A stretch of DNA of 64,000 nt from Thelonectria olida (Eukaryota; Ascomycota; Sordariomycetes; Hypocreales; Nectriaceae), in assembly GCA_020736575.1 (NCBI GenBank), contig JAGPYM010000004.1, positions 992,001-1,056,000 on the forward strand. Reading direction: 5' to 3'. This document shows positions 1 through 11,700 of the stretch, piece after piece. Both the position numbers and the translations under genes were made by a program. The notes under the pieces were generated by a model. That model did no database searches, was not told the DNA's origin, and saw only the letters and a list, made by a program, of their open reading frames with translations. Position 1 is the stretch's first letter; each line of letters starts with the position of its first letter.

Positions 1-3000
1 ACGCGAGCAAGGTTGAGCTGGAGGTCGTCTTCATCCATGTGCAGGAAGCGACGAGGATTATCCTCCATGCCGCAAAAGTTGATGAGGTCCTTGGCCGTAA
101 GACGGGTCTGTCGTCGAGAAGGCACAAAAACGATGACGGGCTTTTCGGGGCTGTGGTTCTTCACTGCCAAAAAGGTTGGGCGGTTCATCGACTGCATCAG
201 GGGGCAGAACCCTCGAACCTCAGGGAAGCCGTCGATGTAGAGTTCCAGGGGAACAGGTCGGACAGAGTGTTTGAAGTTGAAGAGACCCTCCTTGACACCG
301 AGCCAGTTTCCAAGATCCGTGGCATTCGCGCAGGCTGTCGACATGCCCAAGAGTCGAACGGCATTCTTGGTAGACGATGCGATGTAGTTCATACCTATAC
401 GCATTAGTACACAGACATTGTTCAGAAGCACCAAAACTTACGAGACACGATGATTTCCAGAATAGGACCTCGATCGCCAGCTAAGAGATGGATCTCGTCA
501 ATGATAACCAAGCTGACCTTGCGCACATATCCTCTGGTTTGCCACGAACGCGAGATACCATCCCACTTTTCAGGAGTGGTGATGATGATGTCGGCATTCT
601 GGATTGTTCTTGTGTCAGGGGTATTGTCACCAGTCAGCTCGACCAGCTTGAGACCCAATGGCCTTGCCAATCGCGCACCCCAGTCCTTGACTCGTTCACG
701 GACAAGAGCCTTCATGGGCGCGATGTAGACCACCTTGGAGCCGGGCTTCTCGCGGAACGCCCACCACATGGCAAGTTCTGCGGCGACAGTCTTGCCACTT
801 CCGGTTGGAGAGCCCAGAAGAACATTTGCCGGCGTGTGATAGAGGGTGTGGAAGATTTGCGTCTGCATGGGGTTGAAGAACTGGAACCGCTTTGCATAAA
901 TTTCCTCCAGGCCTGGATTCTTCAAAGCCGAGATTGACAGAGGTTGCAGGTTCAGCAATTCCGTGTACACGCTCTCAGTGTCTGGGCGGATAAGATGCTG
1001 GAAGGAGACCGGCGTGACTGTCTCTGCTCCCAACCACCGGTCAGAAACACATCGCACATAGATCTGTGTTGGCAAAGGGTCGGAGAGGGGGATAGTGAAG
1101 TTGAGCTCGTGATCATCATGGAGCTTTCTCCTGTTAAGAATAAAGTACTCGTGATGATAGATTTGGGATGTCTCCGAGTTCTCAACCCAGATGTAGAACG
1201 ACTCCGAGGTTCCATGGAACTGGTCGTGCCACCGAAAGTCGGGGATCACGAAGAGCTTGATACGCAACACGTCCCTGTTCAGAGGCGCAATTTCTGCTTC
1301 GACATGCACAGTCGGAAAGTTGTTGAGAATTCTTCCAATGTTCTTGCCAGCGCTTTGATTGTGAACCAAAGCACCAATCTCTGCTGGCTCCATCTCCTTC
1401 ATGGTCTCAATGGTCAAGTTCTCCTTGGAATCAAGCTGATTCAGCACCGGTTTCGTGAGGTCAAACTGGTGGAGGGGATGTTGGAACGGCCAGATACGCT
1501 TCTCGATCGACTTGGCGAGTGTGAGAAGAACCAGACACTGGTGACCCCATCGCCGGTTCAAAGCAAGCATGAACAGCGCTCGGCAAATCCTTCCGGACTG
1601 CTGAGCAACATAGTTCATGTCGTTTGACAAGGCAAAGTCTTCTGGCTGTGACCTTGAGATGTATGACTGGAGCAAGATGTTGGTCTTGGCCTGGGGGGTG
1701 TCGATGCCACCTTCAACGTCACAGGGGATGATTTCCCTTCGAAGATGCGTCAACTCCTTCTCCTCGCTGTCTCTTGATTGGACGTTGTCAAACTCTCCAC
1801 TCATACTGATCATCTTGAGGATATCGGCCTCAGTTGCCTCGGGCTTCATCATGGTGTTGAAGATCTGGATGCTGGTATGCAGGATGTAGTACTGGCTGGC
1901 AATTCGGCCAATATCCTTGCTGCGCAATTCCTCTGTCGTTTCATTGAAGATGATCATCTGGCATCGCTGAAGAGTCCTAGCTGCCTGAATAGCTAGTTCC
2001 CGTCGTCGTTGCACGAGAGATGGGTCGTCTCGAATCTCGGCCCATTCGATTCCATATGTCATCGGACTGCGTTGCATCCGAACAAACAGATAAGAGTATC
2101 CAATCCACTGTACAGCATCTGGGATAGAGGTGACAGTTCCTAGAGCGATCTCGGCATTGAGATTGTCAACCAGCTTCGTTGAAAATTTGGATTCGATGGG
2201 TTGCTGTTCCGTCACCGCAGTTAAGTAATGTGCAAGCTTGTCGTGAGTAGTACAGATCATGCCGATACCAGTGTCTTCGAACTGAGGTCGACCGGCACGA
2301 CCAAAGATCTGAAGCACATCTAGAATGCCGAGGTCCACGAATTTACCGTCCTGTGCACTATAGACTTGGGTGCCCTTGATGACAACGGCTGCGGCAGGCA
2401 AGTTCACACCCCAGGCAAGAGTAGCCGTACAGCAAAGGACTTTGAGGACACCTTCACCGAATAGTCTCTCCATAAGGTTTCTGTCGGCTCTGGCCATACC
2501 GGCATGGTGAATACCGATGCCCTTGGACAACAGCTCGCGAATATCTTTTGACCTCGAAGACTTGATGTCTCGGGCAGCTTGTTCGTAACGTGGATGATAT
2601 TGTGGATCGAATAGATCCGTGCAGTTATCATCGACAGCCTTCTGGTGAAGCATTCGAGCGCTCAGCATGGTGTCTCGTCGCGAGTGGACAAACACCATGA
2701 CCTGATGATCCAGCTCTAGCATTTCCTTGACCTTGTCAAAGGCGACATTGTCAAGGTTCTCCTTTGCTTGCTTCGATCCGGCCTTGCCCTTGACACCAAT
2801 GAAATGTTGCTCGAGGGGCACAGGGCGGAAAGACGCGTCGAAGTAGAAGAGACCGGCGTACTTGTTGACCTTGAGAAAGTCGGCAACATCAACATAGTTG
2901 GGCAACGTGGCACTCAGACCAACAATACGGATCATCGACTGGGTGCTCTCAACCTGTCTCTCGGTTCGAGCGACAAGAGACTCCAAGACGGCACCTCGCT

Positions 3001-4342
3001 CATCATGAAGCATGTGAACCTCGTCAATGATGAGGAGGCGTACCTTTTGCACAAGTTCAGTGTCTCCAGTTCCCTTCCGCGTCACAACGTCCCATTTCTC
3101 AGGGGTGGTGACGATGATTTGAGTCTGCACAATCTCGGCCTTGGTCAACTGCATATCGCCTGTGTACTCTCGACACTTGATTCCCAGCCAAGCAAGACGC
3201 TTGCCAAGCTTCTCCGTGACTTCGGCAGCAAGTGCCTTCATGGGAGCAACGTAGACAATCTTGAAGTCGTCCGCGTTGACCTCAAATTCAGTAGCATCAT
3301 TATCCTCGAAGGGACTGGGGTACACGTTTTGGCCGATAGTTTGAAGAATAGTGAGCATTGCAGCATCAGTTTTACCCTGGCAAACTCAGTCAGCATCAAC
3401 CTATATCCAGGAAGTTCCTGGATGAGAACTTACCGCACCAGTGGGTGCACAAATGAGCATGTTCTCGGCAGTTTTGTGGGCAACGGGATAGACAAGACTC
3501 TGCATGCGATTGAGTGTCTTGTAGCCCTTGAAGGTAGTGCGGCAAAGTCCATTCAGCTCGGAAATCTTGATGAGTTTTTGGCCAGGTCCGAGAACTCCCT
3601 TCCTGCCCGCCGGGATGGTATGTTCTTCATACTTGTCGAAAATCTCACGCGTACTACCCACGGGGAGGCCATACTTCTTTCCGGAAACACTCACGGTGTT
3701 TCCAGCGTTATACGCCTTGTACACATGGGGGTACTGAGGGTCTTTGGAGGATGCTGCAGCAAGGGAGGCAGATTTGTGTGCCAGGTCCTGACGGCGCAGA
3801 GCATCCTCTCTTTGAGCCTTGGTTAACAGGCGGGGTCCGGAGGACTGCTGAGCTTCCTGGGCCTGAGCCGTGACAGCAGCCACAATGTCGTCCTTGTGGC
3901 CTAGGACTTCGATTATGAAGTCGAGATCGTCAAAGCCAACGAGGTCAGTCAAGTCCGCCTGAAGCTCGGCCTCGGACCGGCCTGAGCTGAGGACGCTCAT
4001 GATCTGAGCCTGAAAGACATCAGGTGAAAGGCCGTTCTTGGCTGCAATGCTAGAGCACCTGAGGGTGAACCATTCGGCGCCAAAGCTGGCAACAGCAGCT
4101 GAGCCTCCGACGCCGTCGGCTTCAGCAAAGTCGCTACTAAGTTGGTCCTGGTCGTCGTCCGAGATGAAGTCCCAGACATCCTGGGTGTTGTTTCCAGACG
4201 AGTATCCCTCAAAGTCCTCATCTTCGAGGTCGCTTTCAATGGTTGAGCCTTGGGGGATCTTGAGGCTGGCAATGGCGGCTTGCATAGCGGCGAATTGCTC
4301 CCTCCATTGAGCCTCTGCGGCGGAGAGCTCAGTTGAAGCCAT
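1..4342 (-). CDS. slh1: SLH1/ASCC3-type Ski2-like RNA helicase (3' part outside the window)
   Basis: Large tandem-cassette helicase of the ASCC3/Slh1 family, which in yeast splits stalled, collided ribosomes as part of the RQT complex. Exons: 4342-3434, 3376-442 and 394 to beyond base 1. The introns are 57 and 47 nt, and the first lies inside the first Walker A loop (CAPTGAGKT, residues 298-306). Cassette 1 has DEVH (about 421-424), a SAT motif and the motif VI stretch [10 protein letters not shown], followed by a Sec63-like domain. Cassette 2 has GSPTGSGKT (about 1158-1166) and DEIH (about 1263-1266). The acidic N-terminus and the length before cassette 1 fit Slh1 rather than the spliceosomal Brr2. 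About 1410 residues are visible of a family length near 1970, so the second Sec63 region is missing. The start is the first ATG of the long N-terminal exon. It is divergent from YKT6. Confidence 0.9.
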
Positions 4343-4971
4343 GCTTTGGGTGGTGGTGATGTGTGGCTGGACTGTGGTGTTTGTTTGCTTCGTAGCTGGT
4401 GACGGGAGTATCGATCAAGGCAGATGGAATGGATGGCTTCTGTCAATTCCAGGACTTTAACAGCTGAAGCCTTTGGCGCAGGTCGTGGATTCTAAATAAA
4501 ATCATCATCTGTACGTACCCAGACGTTCGTAGAGTCATTCACCGCTGCTGTGTCATTTTAACCCCACCATGAGCCACCATGAGTCCCCGCCACAGCAGCC
4601 ACCACTCGGGAGGCTTAGCGGTTGAGTCCTACAAGCAGGCTAAACTGCCGCTGTGCTTCTATTCGTAGGTACTCTTTCGCGACGGACGCCTTCAGCTAAT
4701 GAGCTCCCTGAGAATTTCGGGGGCCTAATCGCCGCCTGCAACCTGGAAGCCATAGCGTAGCGCCCTGGAGGAACATGTGACGGGCCCTGCGCCTGCACCT
4801 GCATCCGGGAACTCGGCGTCGAATCTCTCTCCGTCGCCTCCAGTCTTTAAAACAACATTCTGATCGTTTGCATCGCTTTCCGAATCCTTTTTCGTCCTTC
4901 TAATTCTCCTGCTCTCGACCTCCGTCGCAACTTTTCGACTTCATCCGCAGACCATCGATCCCTCGCTCACC
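4343..4971. promoter_or_regulatory. Divergent intergenic region, slh1 / ykt6
   Basis: This 629-bp stretch separates two genes read away from each other, so it must hold both promoters. The last 130 bp before YKT6 are pyrimidine-rich (many tctc and cttc tracts), as is common in 5' leaders of filamentous ascomycetes. No gene or repeat is seen. Confidence 0.6.
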
Positions 4972-5872
4972 ATGAAGCTGCACTACATCGGCGTATGCTA
5001 CTTTGCCCCTCACCGACCCCCCCAAATCCCGCCAACATGTCACCAGAAGCTGAAAGTCGATGCCGCTCTATCTAGATCATTCGCAACGAGGCTAAGCCCG
5101 CCCACGAGATTGTCGCCGAGAAGGAGCTCAGCTCATACTCGCGATTCACCCGCGCAAAGTTCGTTCTCCCCCACGCCGTCTGCGACTCTTTACCGGCCCC
5201 GCTCACCATGCCACTTCGTCCAGCTATGGAGAGTTCATGACCCTCTTCGCAAAGACTGTCGCCGAGCGCACTCGTCCTGGCCAGCGACAGGATGTCGAGG
5301 AACAAGGTACGCCGCCGCCACCAGCTTCAATACCCGCCTTCATCGACCCCACGTCCTGACCATCTCTCTCTTGCTTCTCAGACTACACTTTCCACGCCTA
5401 CGGTCGTACCGAGGGCGTCTGCGGCATCATCATCTCAGACCACCAGTACCCAGCCCTCGTCGCCCACCAGCTCCTCAGCAAGGTCGTCGACGATTTCCTC
5501 GCTAACAACCCGCGCTCATCCTGGGCTACCGGAACTCCCCAGCTCGTCATGCCCGAGCTCAAGGACTACCTCACCAAGTATCAAGACCCCCAGCAGGCCG
5601 ACAGCATCCTCAAGATCCAAAAGGAGCTCGACGAGACCAAGATTGTCCTCCACAAGACCATTGAGAGCGTGCTACAGCGTGGCGAGAAGATCGACGACCT
5701 TGTGGCCAAGAGTGACGGCCTATCCTCTCAGAGCAAGATGTTCTACCGTACGTGTTGCCTTCCCCCCTGCATCCATCCCGAAACAACATGGTGGAGATGG
5801 CCAGGAGACTAACTATTTCCCCTACCCGCAGAGCAAGCCAAGAAGCAGAACTCGTGCTGTGTTTTGATGTAA
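4972..5872 (+). CDS. ykt6: Ykt6 synaptobrevin homologue (v-SNARE)
   Basis: Prenylated R-SNARE acting in ER-Golgi, intra-Golgi, vacuolar and autophagosomal fusion. Exons: 4972-4992, 5076-5158, 5224-5306, 5382-5747 and 5832-5872, giving 197 aa (the yeast protein has 200). It opens with MKLHYIG, the start of the N-terminal longin fold, which covers about residues 1-130. A SNARE coiled coil follows around 135-190 with the central arginine in ESVLQRGEKIDDL. The C-terminus is CCVLM: a palmitoylatable cysteine followed by a CaaX prenylation box, so there is no transmembrane segment. Donor 2 (gttcgt) is weak, but the join keeps the frame and restores the family sequence (RANYGEFMTLFAKT). The start matches the family exactly. 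Confidence 0.95.
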
Positions 5873-6632
5873 TGGGACATTTCGTTTCGGCGTTGGGACG
5901 TCACTTCGTTTCAGCATATAAGGGATGTCGGTTCTGTTCTTACGGATAGGTTATTTTCGTTCACGCCGCAGATACATCGTCGTATCCTGCCCAAATTCGT
6001 TCGCAAGGCGGATGACGTTGCAAGCAATTTATCAAGAGACTCACTGATGGGAGGAATTGTGAGGGCAACAAGGGGCAATCAGCTTATTCACATCAACGTC
6101 TTACGATGGTAATATGCTGGGATCAATGAATCGCTTAATGATGGGGGTTTTCTTGTTCTATTCCGATTGGCAATGATAGATGATGATGATAATGTGTTGT
6201 ACAAATGTTCGCTCTGAATGTATGTGAAAGAAACCAACAACCTATTCTACTTACTCCTAAGCTATGCGCGGTCGCCGTTCTTCAATCCTGTTTTCGTGTC
6301 CTGCCCCTCTGCGCCTTGCTAGATGATCCGTGGTATCCCGTTTCCGCCATTGAGTCAAGACTTGCTTGCTTACTTTTCGGCTCGTGTACTTGTATTTAAA
6401 CAGAAAAAGGACAAATGAAACAAAAATCATCGAGGTATTGGGAGGGAAGTGATGGCCCTCAAACGAACGTCTGAACTTGCAAGACAAGTCTCAACCAGTG
6501 AGGGTCTCTGTCTGCTCGTAGCCGCTTCATGAGCTCGAATAAAATGGTGTAAGAATGAAGAAAATATGTGTCCAAGAAGATGAAAAAGGAAAGCACAAGA
6601 TGCTGCCTCTTGTTCTATAGATAGATGCCATT
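5873..6632. other. Convergent intergenic region, no gene seen
   Basis: These 760 bp lie between the stop codons of ykt6 and the 704-aa protein gene and must hold both 3' ends. The sequence is AT-richer than the genes (for example gatgatgatgataat near 6180). Only short overlapping open frames with no protein-like character are present. Confidence 0.6.
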
Positions 6633-8747
6633 CTAGGCCTTTTCTGGCTCGCCTTCGAGGATGACCCGTGAGCTTTTGCGGTGCATTTCCCACGCGTTGA
6701 TATCCTCGGGCCGGACGAGTCTTGGTGTTGCTGTCCTCGTCTCCACTAGGCGTTCATTCTTTCCCACGGGAATGCCGTAATTGGGACCGGTGCCGTCTTT
6801 GCCCCTGCGTCGTACGCTTGGGTTGCTCTTCAGGGGATGGAGCATCTGGCGTTGCTGGTGCGAGACGCTGATCTGGCGGGCAATCGAGATCTCGACCGCG
6901 GTTCGTAGGGCCTCATCGGGGTCAAAGGCGGCGGCGACTGCGGCGGCGACTGGCTCTTGCTTCGGCTTCACGACGCTAATCTGCTCCTCGGACTTCAGGG
7001 ACGTGGGCGGGCTAGGTCTTTGCGTGGGACTGGGCTTCCGCGTCTTTCTCGGGCTGAGGGATGACGACGTTGTCGACACGGGAGGAGAGACCATCTGCCA
7101 TGTGGGCTCCGTAAAGGTCGGTCTTAGCTTTTCCATAATATGCACTTCGACTTCGACTTCGTCATCTTCATCTTCAGAATCAAGGACCAAGCTCGACGTA
7201 TCTGGGGTAAAAGGCGAGGGTTGTCTCCTCCGCAGGGGCGCATCTACATCAAGACTTGCTGGCGAAGGGTCTCTGCTACGACGGCCTTGAGAATCCTCGG
7301 GCAGAGCAGTAGAACTTTCAGACTTCAATCCTCTGGACCTGGATCCTTCAGATTTGGGTGCAGACGGACGCTTGGGTTGCTTGCTAAATTTGGACACGAG
7401 TTTCGGGGAGTTGGTCCCAGGGGTTGATCTAGAAGGCTCAAAGCTTCGAGGCTGTAGCGTTTCCGACTTGACTTGGTCTTTGCCAGACTTGGATTCGCCA
7501 CCAAACGTATTTCTAACAGGAGAACGCAACATGGCAGGAGAAGTGAGAGAGCGCAGCCGAGGAGATGGCTGGCTTGGGCTGGCCCGGGGTGCTCCTGGGA
7601 ACAAGGAAAAGGCTGGAGAGGCTTTGGGTTGAGGAGAAGTTGCTCGTCGCGGTCGAGGAAGCTCCTCCTCGCCACCCTCGGCGATTTCGTCGTTGAGAGT
7701 CTTGAGTCGATCGAGCGTCGCCTGTCGTCGAGCAAGAAGCGAAGAGGAAGACGAGTTGTTTTGCGGTCCCAGAACCCCGCCAAACATGACGCTATAGCGC
7801 TCCATCTTGATGCTAGGAATTTCAACGTCTAATAGCGGACCACTCAGTTGAAGCATGGGACCACTCAGTTGAGGCACGGGAGGAGGTGGTGAGGGAGGGT
7901 GTAGAAAAGACTCTTCCTTCTCTACTGCTTTGCGAGCCCTGTCTCCTCGAAGACCTCTGAGTGAAACCTTGCGGCCCAGACCACCTGACTTGGTATCCTT
8001 TGCTGACTTGGTCTCCTTGGGTGACATCTTCTCGGCCGCAACGTCTTTGAAGTCAGCTCGGCCTGGGGTTGTGGGATCCGTTTGAGATCGAACAACAATG
8101 GGCTTGTGCTTTGGTGTCTTCTTGGTCGCATCCTGTTGTGCCTGCTGGTTTCTCGTGTAAGAGTTAGACCGGTGTCCTCTGGTAGCAACTGACGTGGATG
8201 AAGCGTTGGAGTTGTCAGTCAAAGATCGTTGGGTTGAAGTCTGGTCCGAAGGGCGGTTTCGTTTTGACTTTGATCGGAAGATGCCCCATTTCCTCGTCTT
8301 TTGTTGGCCTGTTTGGTCTTCTTCTCTCGGCTCTGGGAAGTTGGCCGCTGCGGTCATGGCCCTCCGTGTCCTCGACGCCGCCGGGGCGTTGTTGTCCTGG
8401 GCAGGAGGCTGGCTCGGGCTTCCCAGTGCCATACCAATGGCGATGACGCCGGTCTCGCCCGTCTCTATGGACTCGGGAGTTGCAGTCCGCACCATGGCCA
8501 CGCGATTTGGTGAGTCTGCTCGAGGGCTGTACTCTGGTGAGGGTAATCGGCCACGAATTGGAACATGGTACGCCTTGAGGTTGGAGCCCTTCAACGTAAG
8601 AGCGAGGTCGTCCCTCGACATGCGCTTGTTGAAGTCTGGCTTCTCGAGGGAGTTTGCTTCTTGTCCTCGTGTTAGTCCGCCACTGGTACTGGGTCGTTCG
8701 GTTAGACCTGGAGCCGTCAAGGTCTCTGCTCTTGCTCTTCGAGGCAT
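6633..8747 (-). CDS. Conserved-looking disordered protein of unknown function, 704 aa
   Basis: Single-exon gene for a Ser/Pro/Arg-rich protein that looks mostly disordered. I do not recognise a catalytic domain. Visible elements are basic low-complexity stretches, a PPPPVP run, a doubled heptad (LSGPMLQ then LSGPLLD) directly before MERYSVMFGGVL, and acidic DSEDEDDEVEVEV. A C-terminal helix-like part (TAVEISIARQISVSHQQRQML) and a basic tail near NYGIPVGKNERLVETRTATPR follow. The frame stays open 86 codons upstream, to an ATG at 9005, but that extension reads like 5' leader, so the start MPRRARAETL at 8747 is preferred. The MERYSVMF segment looks like a conserved fungal short motif. It could be a cytoskeletal or polarity scaffold, but nothing here proves that. 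Confidence 0.75.
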   Translation of the reverse strand: MPRRARAETLTAPGLTERPSTSGGLTRGQEANSLEKPDFNKRMSRDDLALTLKGSNLKAYHVPIRGRLPSPEYSPRADSPNRVAMVRTATPESIETGETGVIAIGMALGSPSQPPAQDNNAPAASRTRRAMTAAANFPEPREEDQTGQQKTRKWGIFRSKSKRNRPSDQTSTQRSLTDNSNASSTSVATRGHRSNSYTRNQQAQQDATKKTPKHKPIVVRSQTDPTTPGRADFKDVAAEKMSPKETKSAKDTKSGGLGRKVSLRGLRGDRARKAVEKEESFLHPPSPPPPVPQLSGPMLQLSGPLLDVEIPSIKMERYSVMFGGVLGPQNNSSSSSLLARRQATLDRLKTLNDEIAEGGEEELPRPRRATSPQPKASPAFSLFPGAPRASPSQPSPRLRSLTSPAMLRSPVRNTFGGESKSGKDQVKSETLQPRSFEPSRSTPGTNSPKLVSKFSKQPKRPSAPKSEGSRSRGLKSESSTALPEDSQGRRSRDPSPASLDVDAPLRRRQPSPFTPDTSSLVLDSEDEDDEVEVEVHIMEKLRPTFTEPTWQMVSPPVSTTSSSLSPRKTRKPSPTQRPSPPTSLKSEEQISVVKPKQEPVAAAVAAAFDPDEALRTAVEISIARQISVSHQQRQMLHPLKSNPSVRRRGKDGTGPNYGIPVGKNERLVETRTATPRLVRPEDINAWEMHRKSSRVILEGEPEKA
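7837..7877 (-). repeat. 21-bp tandem duplication inside the 704-aa protein gene
   Basis: The sequence ggaccactcagttga occurs twice, 21 bp apart, with near-identical flanks. It encodes the doubled heptad LSGPMLQ / LSGPLLD. The duplication is in frame and sits next to the MERYSVMF motif. Confidence 0.8.
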
Positions 8748-11700
8748 GGTAAAGAAAGAGAGCTCGCAACGGCAAGCGGGGAAAACGAGGGGGTTTGTCT
8801 GTAGTAAACGAGGGACTCGAACAGAAGCGGGGAGGAGATTGTCTTGGATAAAGAGATGTTGAAAACCGCCGGTCCCTTGGGATGACAGGGTCTGACACAG
8901 CTGGCGGTTCACCAATAAGTGACAGAGGGACAAGAAGATGCCAGGACCAGGGATCTTCTTGCTTAGAGGAGGTGATGAAAGAGACTTTGGCTTGGTTGGT
9001 CTCACAAGGGACCGAGACTTATTAACCCCCGCCTTGTCCCTTGGTGGGAGCCTATTGTATGAGTGCGTTCGCCGAAGGGCAATTTGATACGAAGCAGACG
9101 GGGATCCTAATTGCGGGAAAATTCACCGCGTAAAGCACAGGGACCCAGGATGAACGGAGGGGGAGGCAAAAAAGAGGAGGATGTGAGCAAGGATAGCGGT
9201 AAGCGACGGGGGGAAATCTTTGCTGTTCGAAGGATGCGAGCCCCAGGTATTAGTGTGTGTGTGTGTGTAAATCAGATTTGGGTTGGTGGTGGAGAAGAAG
9301 ATAGTGGAAGCAAAACAGAAGAGGAAGATGAAAGTGAAAGTGAAGTTGTTGATAATGCGAATGAAAAAGATATCGGGACAAAGGCCAGCCTGCTACCCTC
9401 ACAACGAAAGAATGGAAGCAATAATAATAAGGAACCAACAAGAAGAATAACGAGAACCCTCGTCTTTCAAAAAAGGCAAATCAGCAAGTGGGAACCAAGG
9501 GGCTTTCATCTGTTTTGCGCTTCTTGGTCGCGGGGGTGTGGTCCAGCCCACGGGCCAAGTATGTTTGAAGTTGATGGGACGGTTCCTTGGTGGACTGGAC
9601 GATCCGCGCCAAACTTGCTGGCAAAGAGTTAAGAGCCTTCTTTGGGAGAAGAACAAGAAGGGATACCGGGTTCAAGCATCGAGAGAGCCCTTGTCATCCG
9701 TGCAGCCAGAAAGAAAAGACGTCCTGTACCCGCGGCTGTGACCCCTGGGAAACCCAACCCGGGAGACAGGGCGAAACGGGACCGGGTACGAATCGAGCGG
9801 AGGTCGAGTTTCGTGTGTCAGAATATATTGAGCAACGTCGACATTTTGCCATCTTTGCAGTGATGAAAAGAGACGCATGCATATCTCGCGTTTGGGAACA
9901 TCCATGTGCAAGTGTTACAAGCCAATCCGCCTCGGAGTTGGATGCTCAAATGAGTATAAGCGCTGCAAGTCTAAAGGATTGGATGAGAGGCAATACTTCG
10001 CTGTTACCTTGCATAGTAGGTTTACGTCGGAGATGAGATAATACGTAGGGTGGTCCCTTGAGAATGAGGTGGGCAGATGGACCATCATGTTCGACCATAT
10101 CTCATCTCGTTGGCGCTGTGGATTGCGTTGCGTCGCGTTGCTTGTTCAAGCGGCGTTGCCGGACAGGGCTGCTAACTAGCTGACAGCAGATTGCCACGGT
10201 GATACGTAGTGAGTAGTCCCTACATAAGGTAGTGAATGATGAATGACACCTTGCCTTGTGTGTGGTGACACAATGCTGGTGGCATGGTCCCTTCTGGGGG
10301 CAGGTGGAGAGCCAGGTCCCCTTGTCGGTTCTTCAATGTAACGCCGAATCGCCATCGTCAATCTCCAGGTGTCGCAAAGACTGTCAGAAACGGCTTGGTT
10401 TAAAGGTGGCAGAAGGGAAGCCGAAGGAGGGCTGAGGACGGGGAAGAGCGGCGGGCGGCACTTGTCGTTAATTGAGCCCACTCGGCCCATTAAGCCACCG
10501 TTTTCAACGGCAGCCGTTCTTCAGCTTCGAGTAGTTGCTTTTCTGGAAGACGAGGAACTGCTCCAAGCGCTGGTTAGTTGCAGTTGGTGAGTGGAGGAGC
10601 AATGGATGGCTTGAATGGCTGGATGGTGGATGTTATTTTTACACTGGCAACATTGGGCAGGCACAGTGCTGAGTGGCACTTGCATTCGATGCAGCTTCCT
10701 CAGACAACGGGCCTCGACTTTTTAAATTGGAAGGAACACGCGTCGAATCTTGTGAGAGAAGGTTGCTCCACCACCAACCAACCAAACTCACAATGGAACA
10801 AGCGCTTCTTCCTCTTCCGTCAGCAATCAGCTGTCACCTTTCTTCCGCTGCCAGTTCGTTTCTCGACAGCGTCGCACTGCCACGGCGACCGACCGAGCTT
10901 GCGACCGGTTGTTTCCAGCGGCGGTCCGGCAATCATGGAACAAGCTGAAGCTGAGCGAAGCGCCGAGCGCTTACACGGCCACGAAGGTTTGTTTTATCTC
11001 CTCCTCGGTCGTTCGTTCTTCTAGAATCTGGGCTACCGAGCGATGGAAGCTCGCAGGCCTCGTCTTGCCTCAGCCTTTGCCGTCGTCATAACTCATCACT
11101 AACGTTGGCTCTGGTGGCTGTCTGGTCGCCAACACCAACTCCCAAACACGTCCAAGTCCAAACACACTTCGTCTTACCTACTCATCCTTATTATACTCAT
11201 TTATCCAGCCGACTGCGGGTATATGAGCAAATAAACCCTATTGCAAACCTTCGATTCCCTTGACCAAGACCAAGATGGTCATGATGAAAATTTCCGAATA
11301 GGGCAGCTCCCGCTTCTTCAACCTTGTCCACCCATCCATCATCACCCATTCAGGGGTACCTCACCATGATCCTGGCCGTTGTTTCACGTCATCGCCCCTC
11401 CAAAAAGGTCGACAAGTCGTCTGCGCTTGTGTCTCAGATTGCCAATTTTCCAGGATACTCCAATCGCATGTGCCGCATCACATGGGCTTATACAGCACCC
11501 GCGGGCAAAGGGGACATGGTTACCTATCCCTCTCGCACCACTGCACACCGGTCAAAGACATCTGTGCAGCTTCAAGGGTTAGAGTCGCATCTTAGTAAAT
11601 TGCCCGTCAGGCGCCACAACCGCGACGGGAGCTGTAACTTAGATGGTAGCCGGACGGTTCACCGATGCCGCGGGTAATACCGTGGTAAGATATAGCCCAT

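Noticed and set aside
2768..3826. 352-codon open frame on plus, antisense to slh1
   Set aside because: Lies wholly on the opposite strand of the helicase exons and across its intron, has no family motif, and mirrors the codon bias of the real gene.
8748..9005. N-terminal extension of the 704-aa protein to an ATG at 9005
   Set aside because: The extra 86 residues look like translated leader (Ser/Pro/Leu-rich, hydrophobic patches) and precede a typical MPRRAR start; kept only as an alternative.
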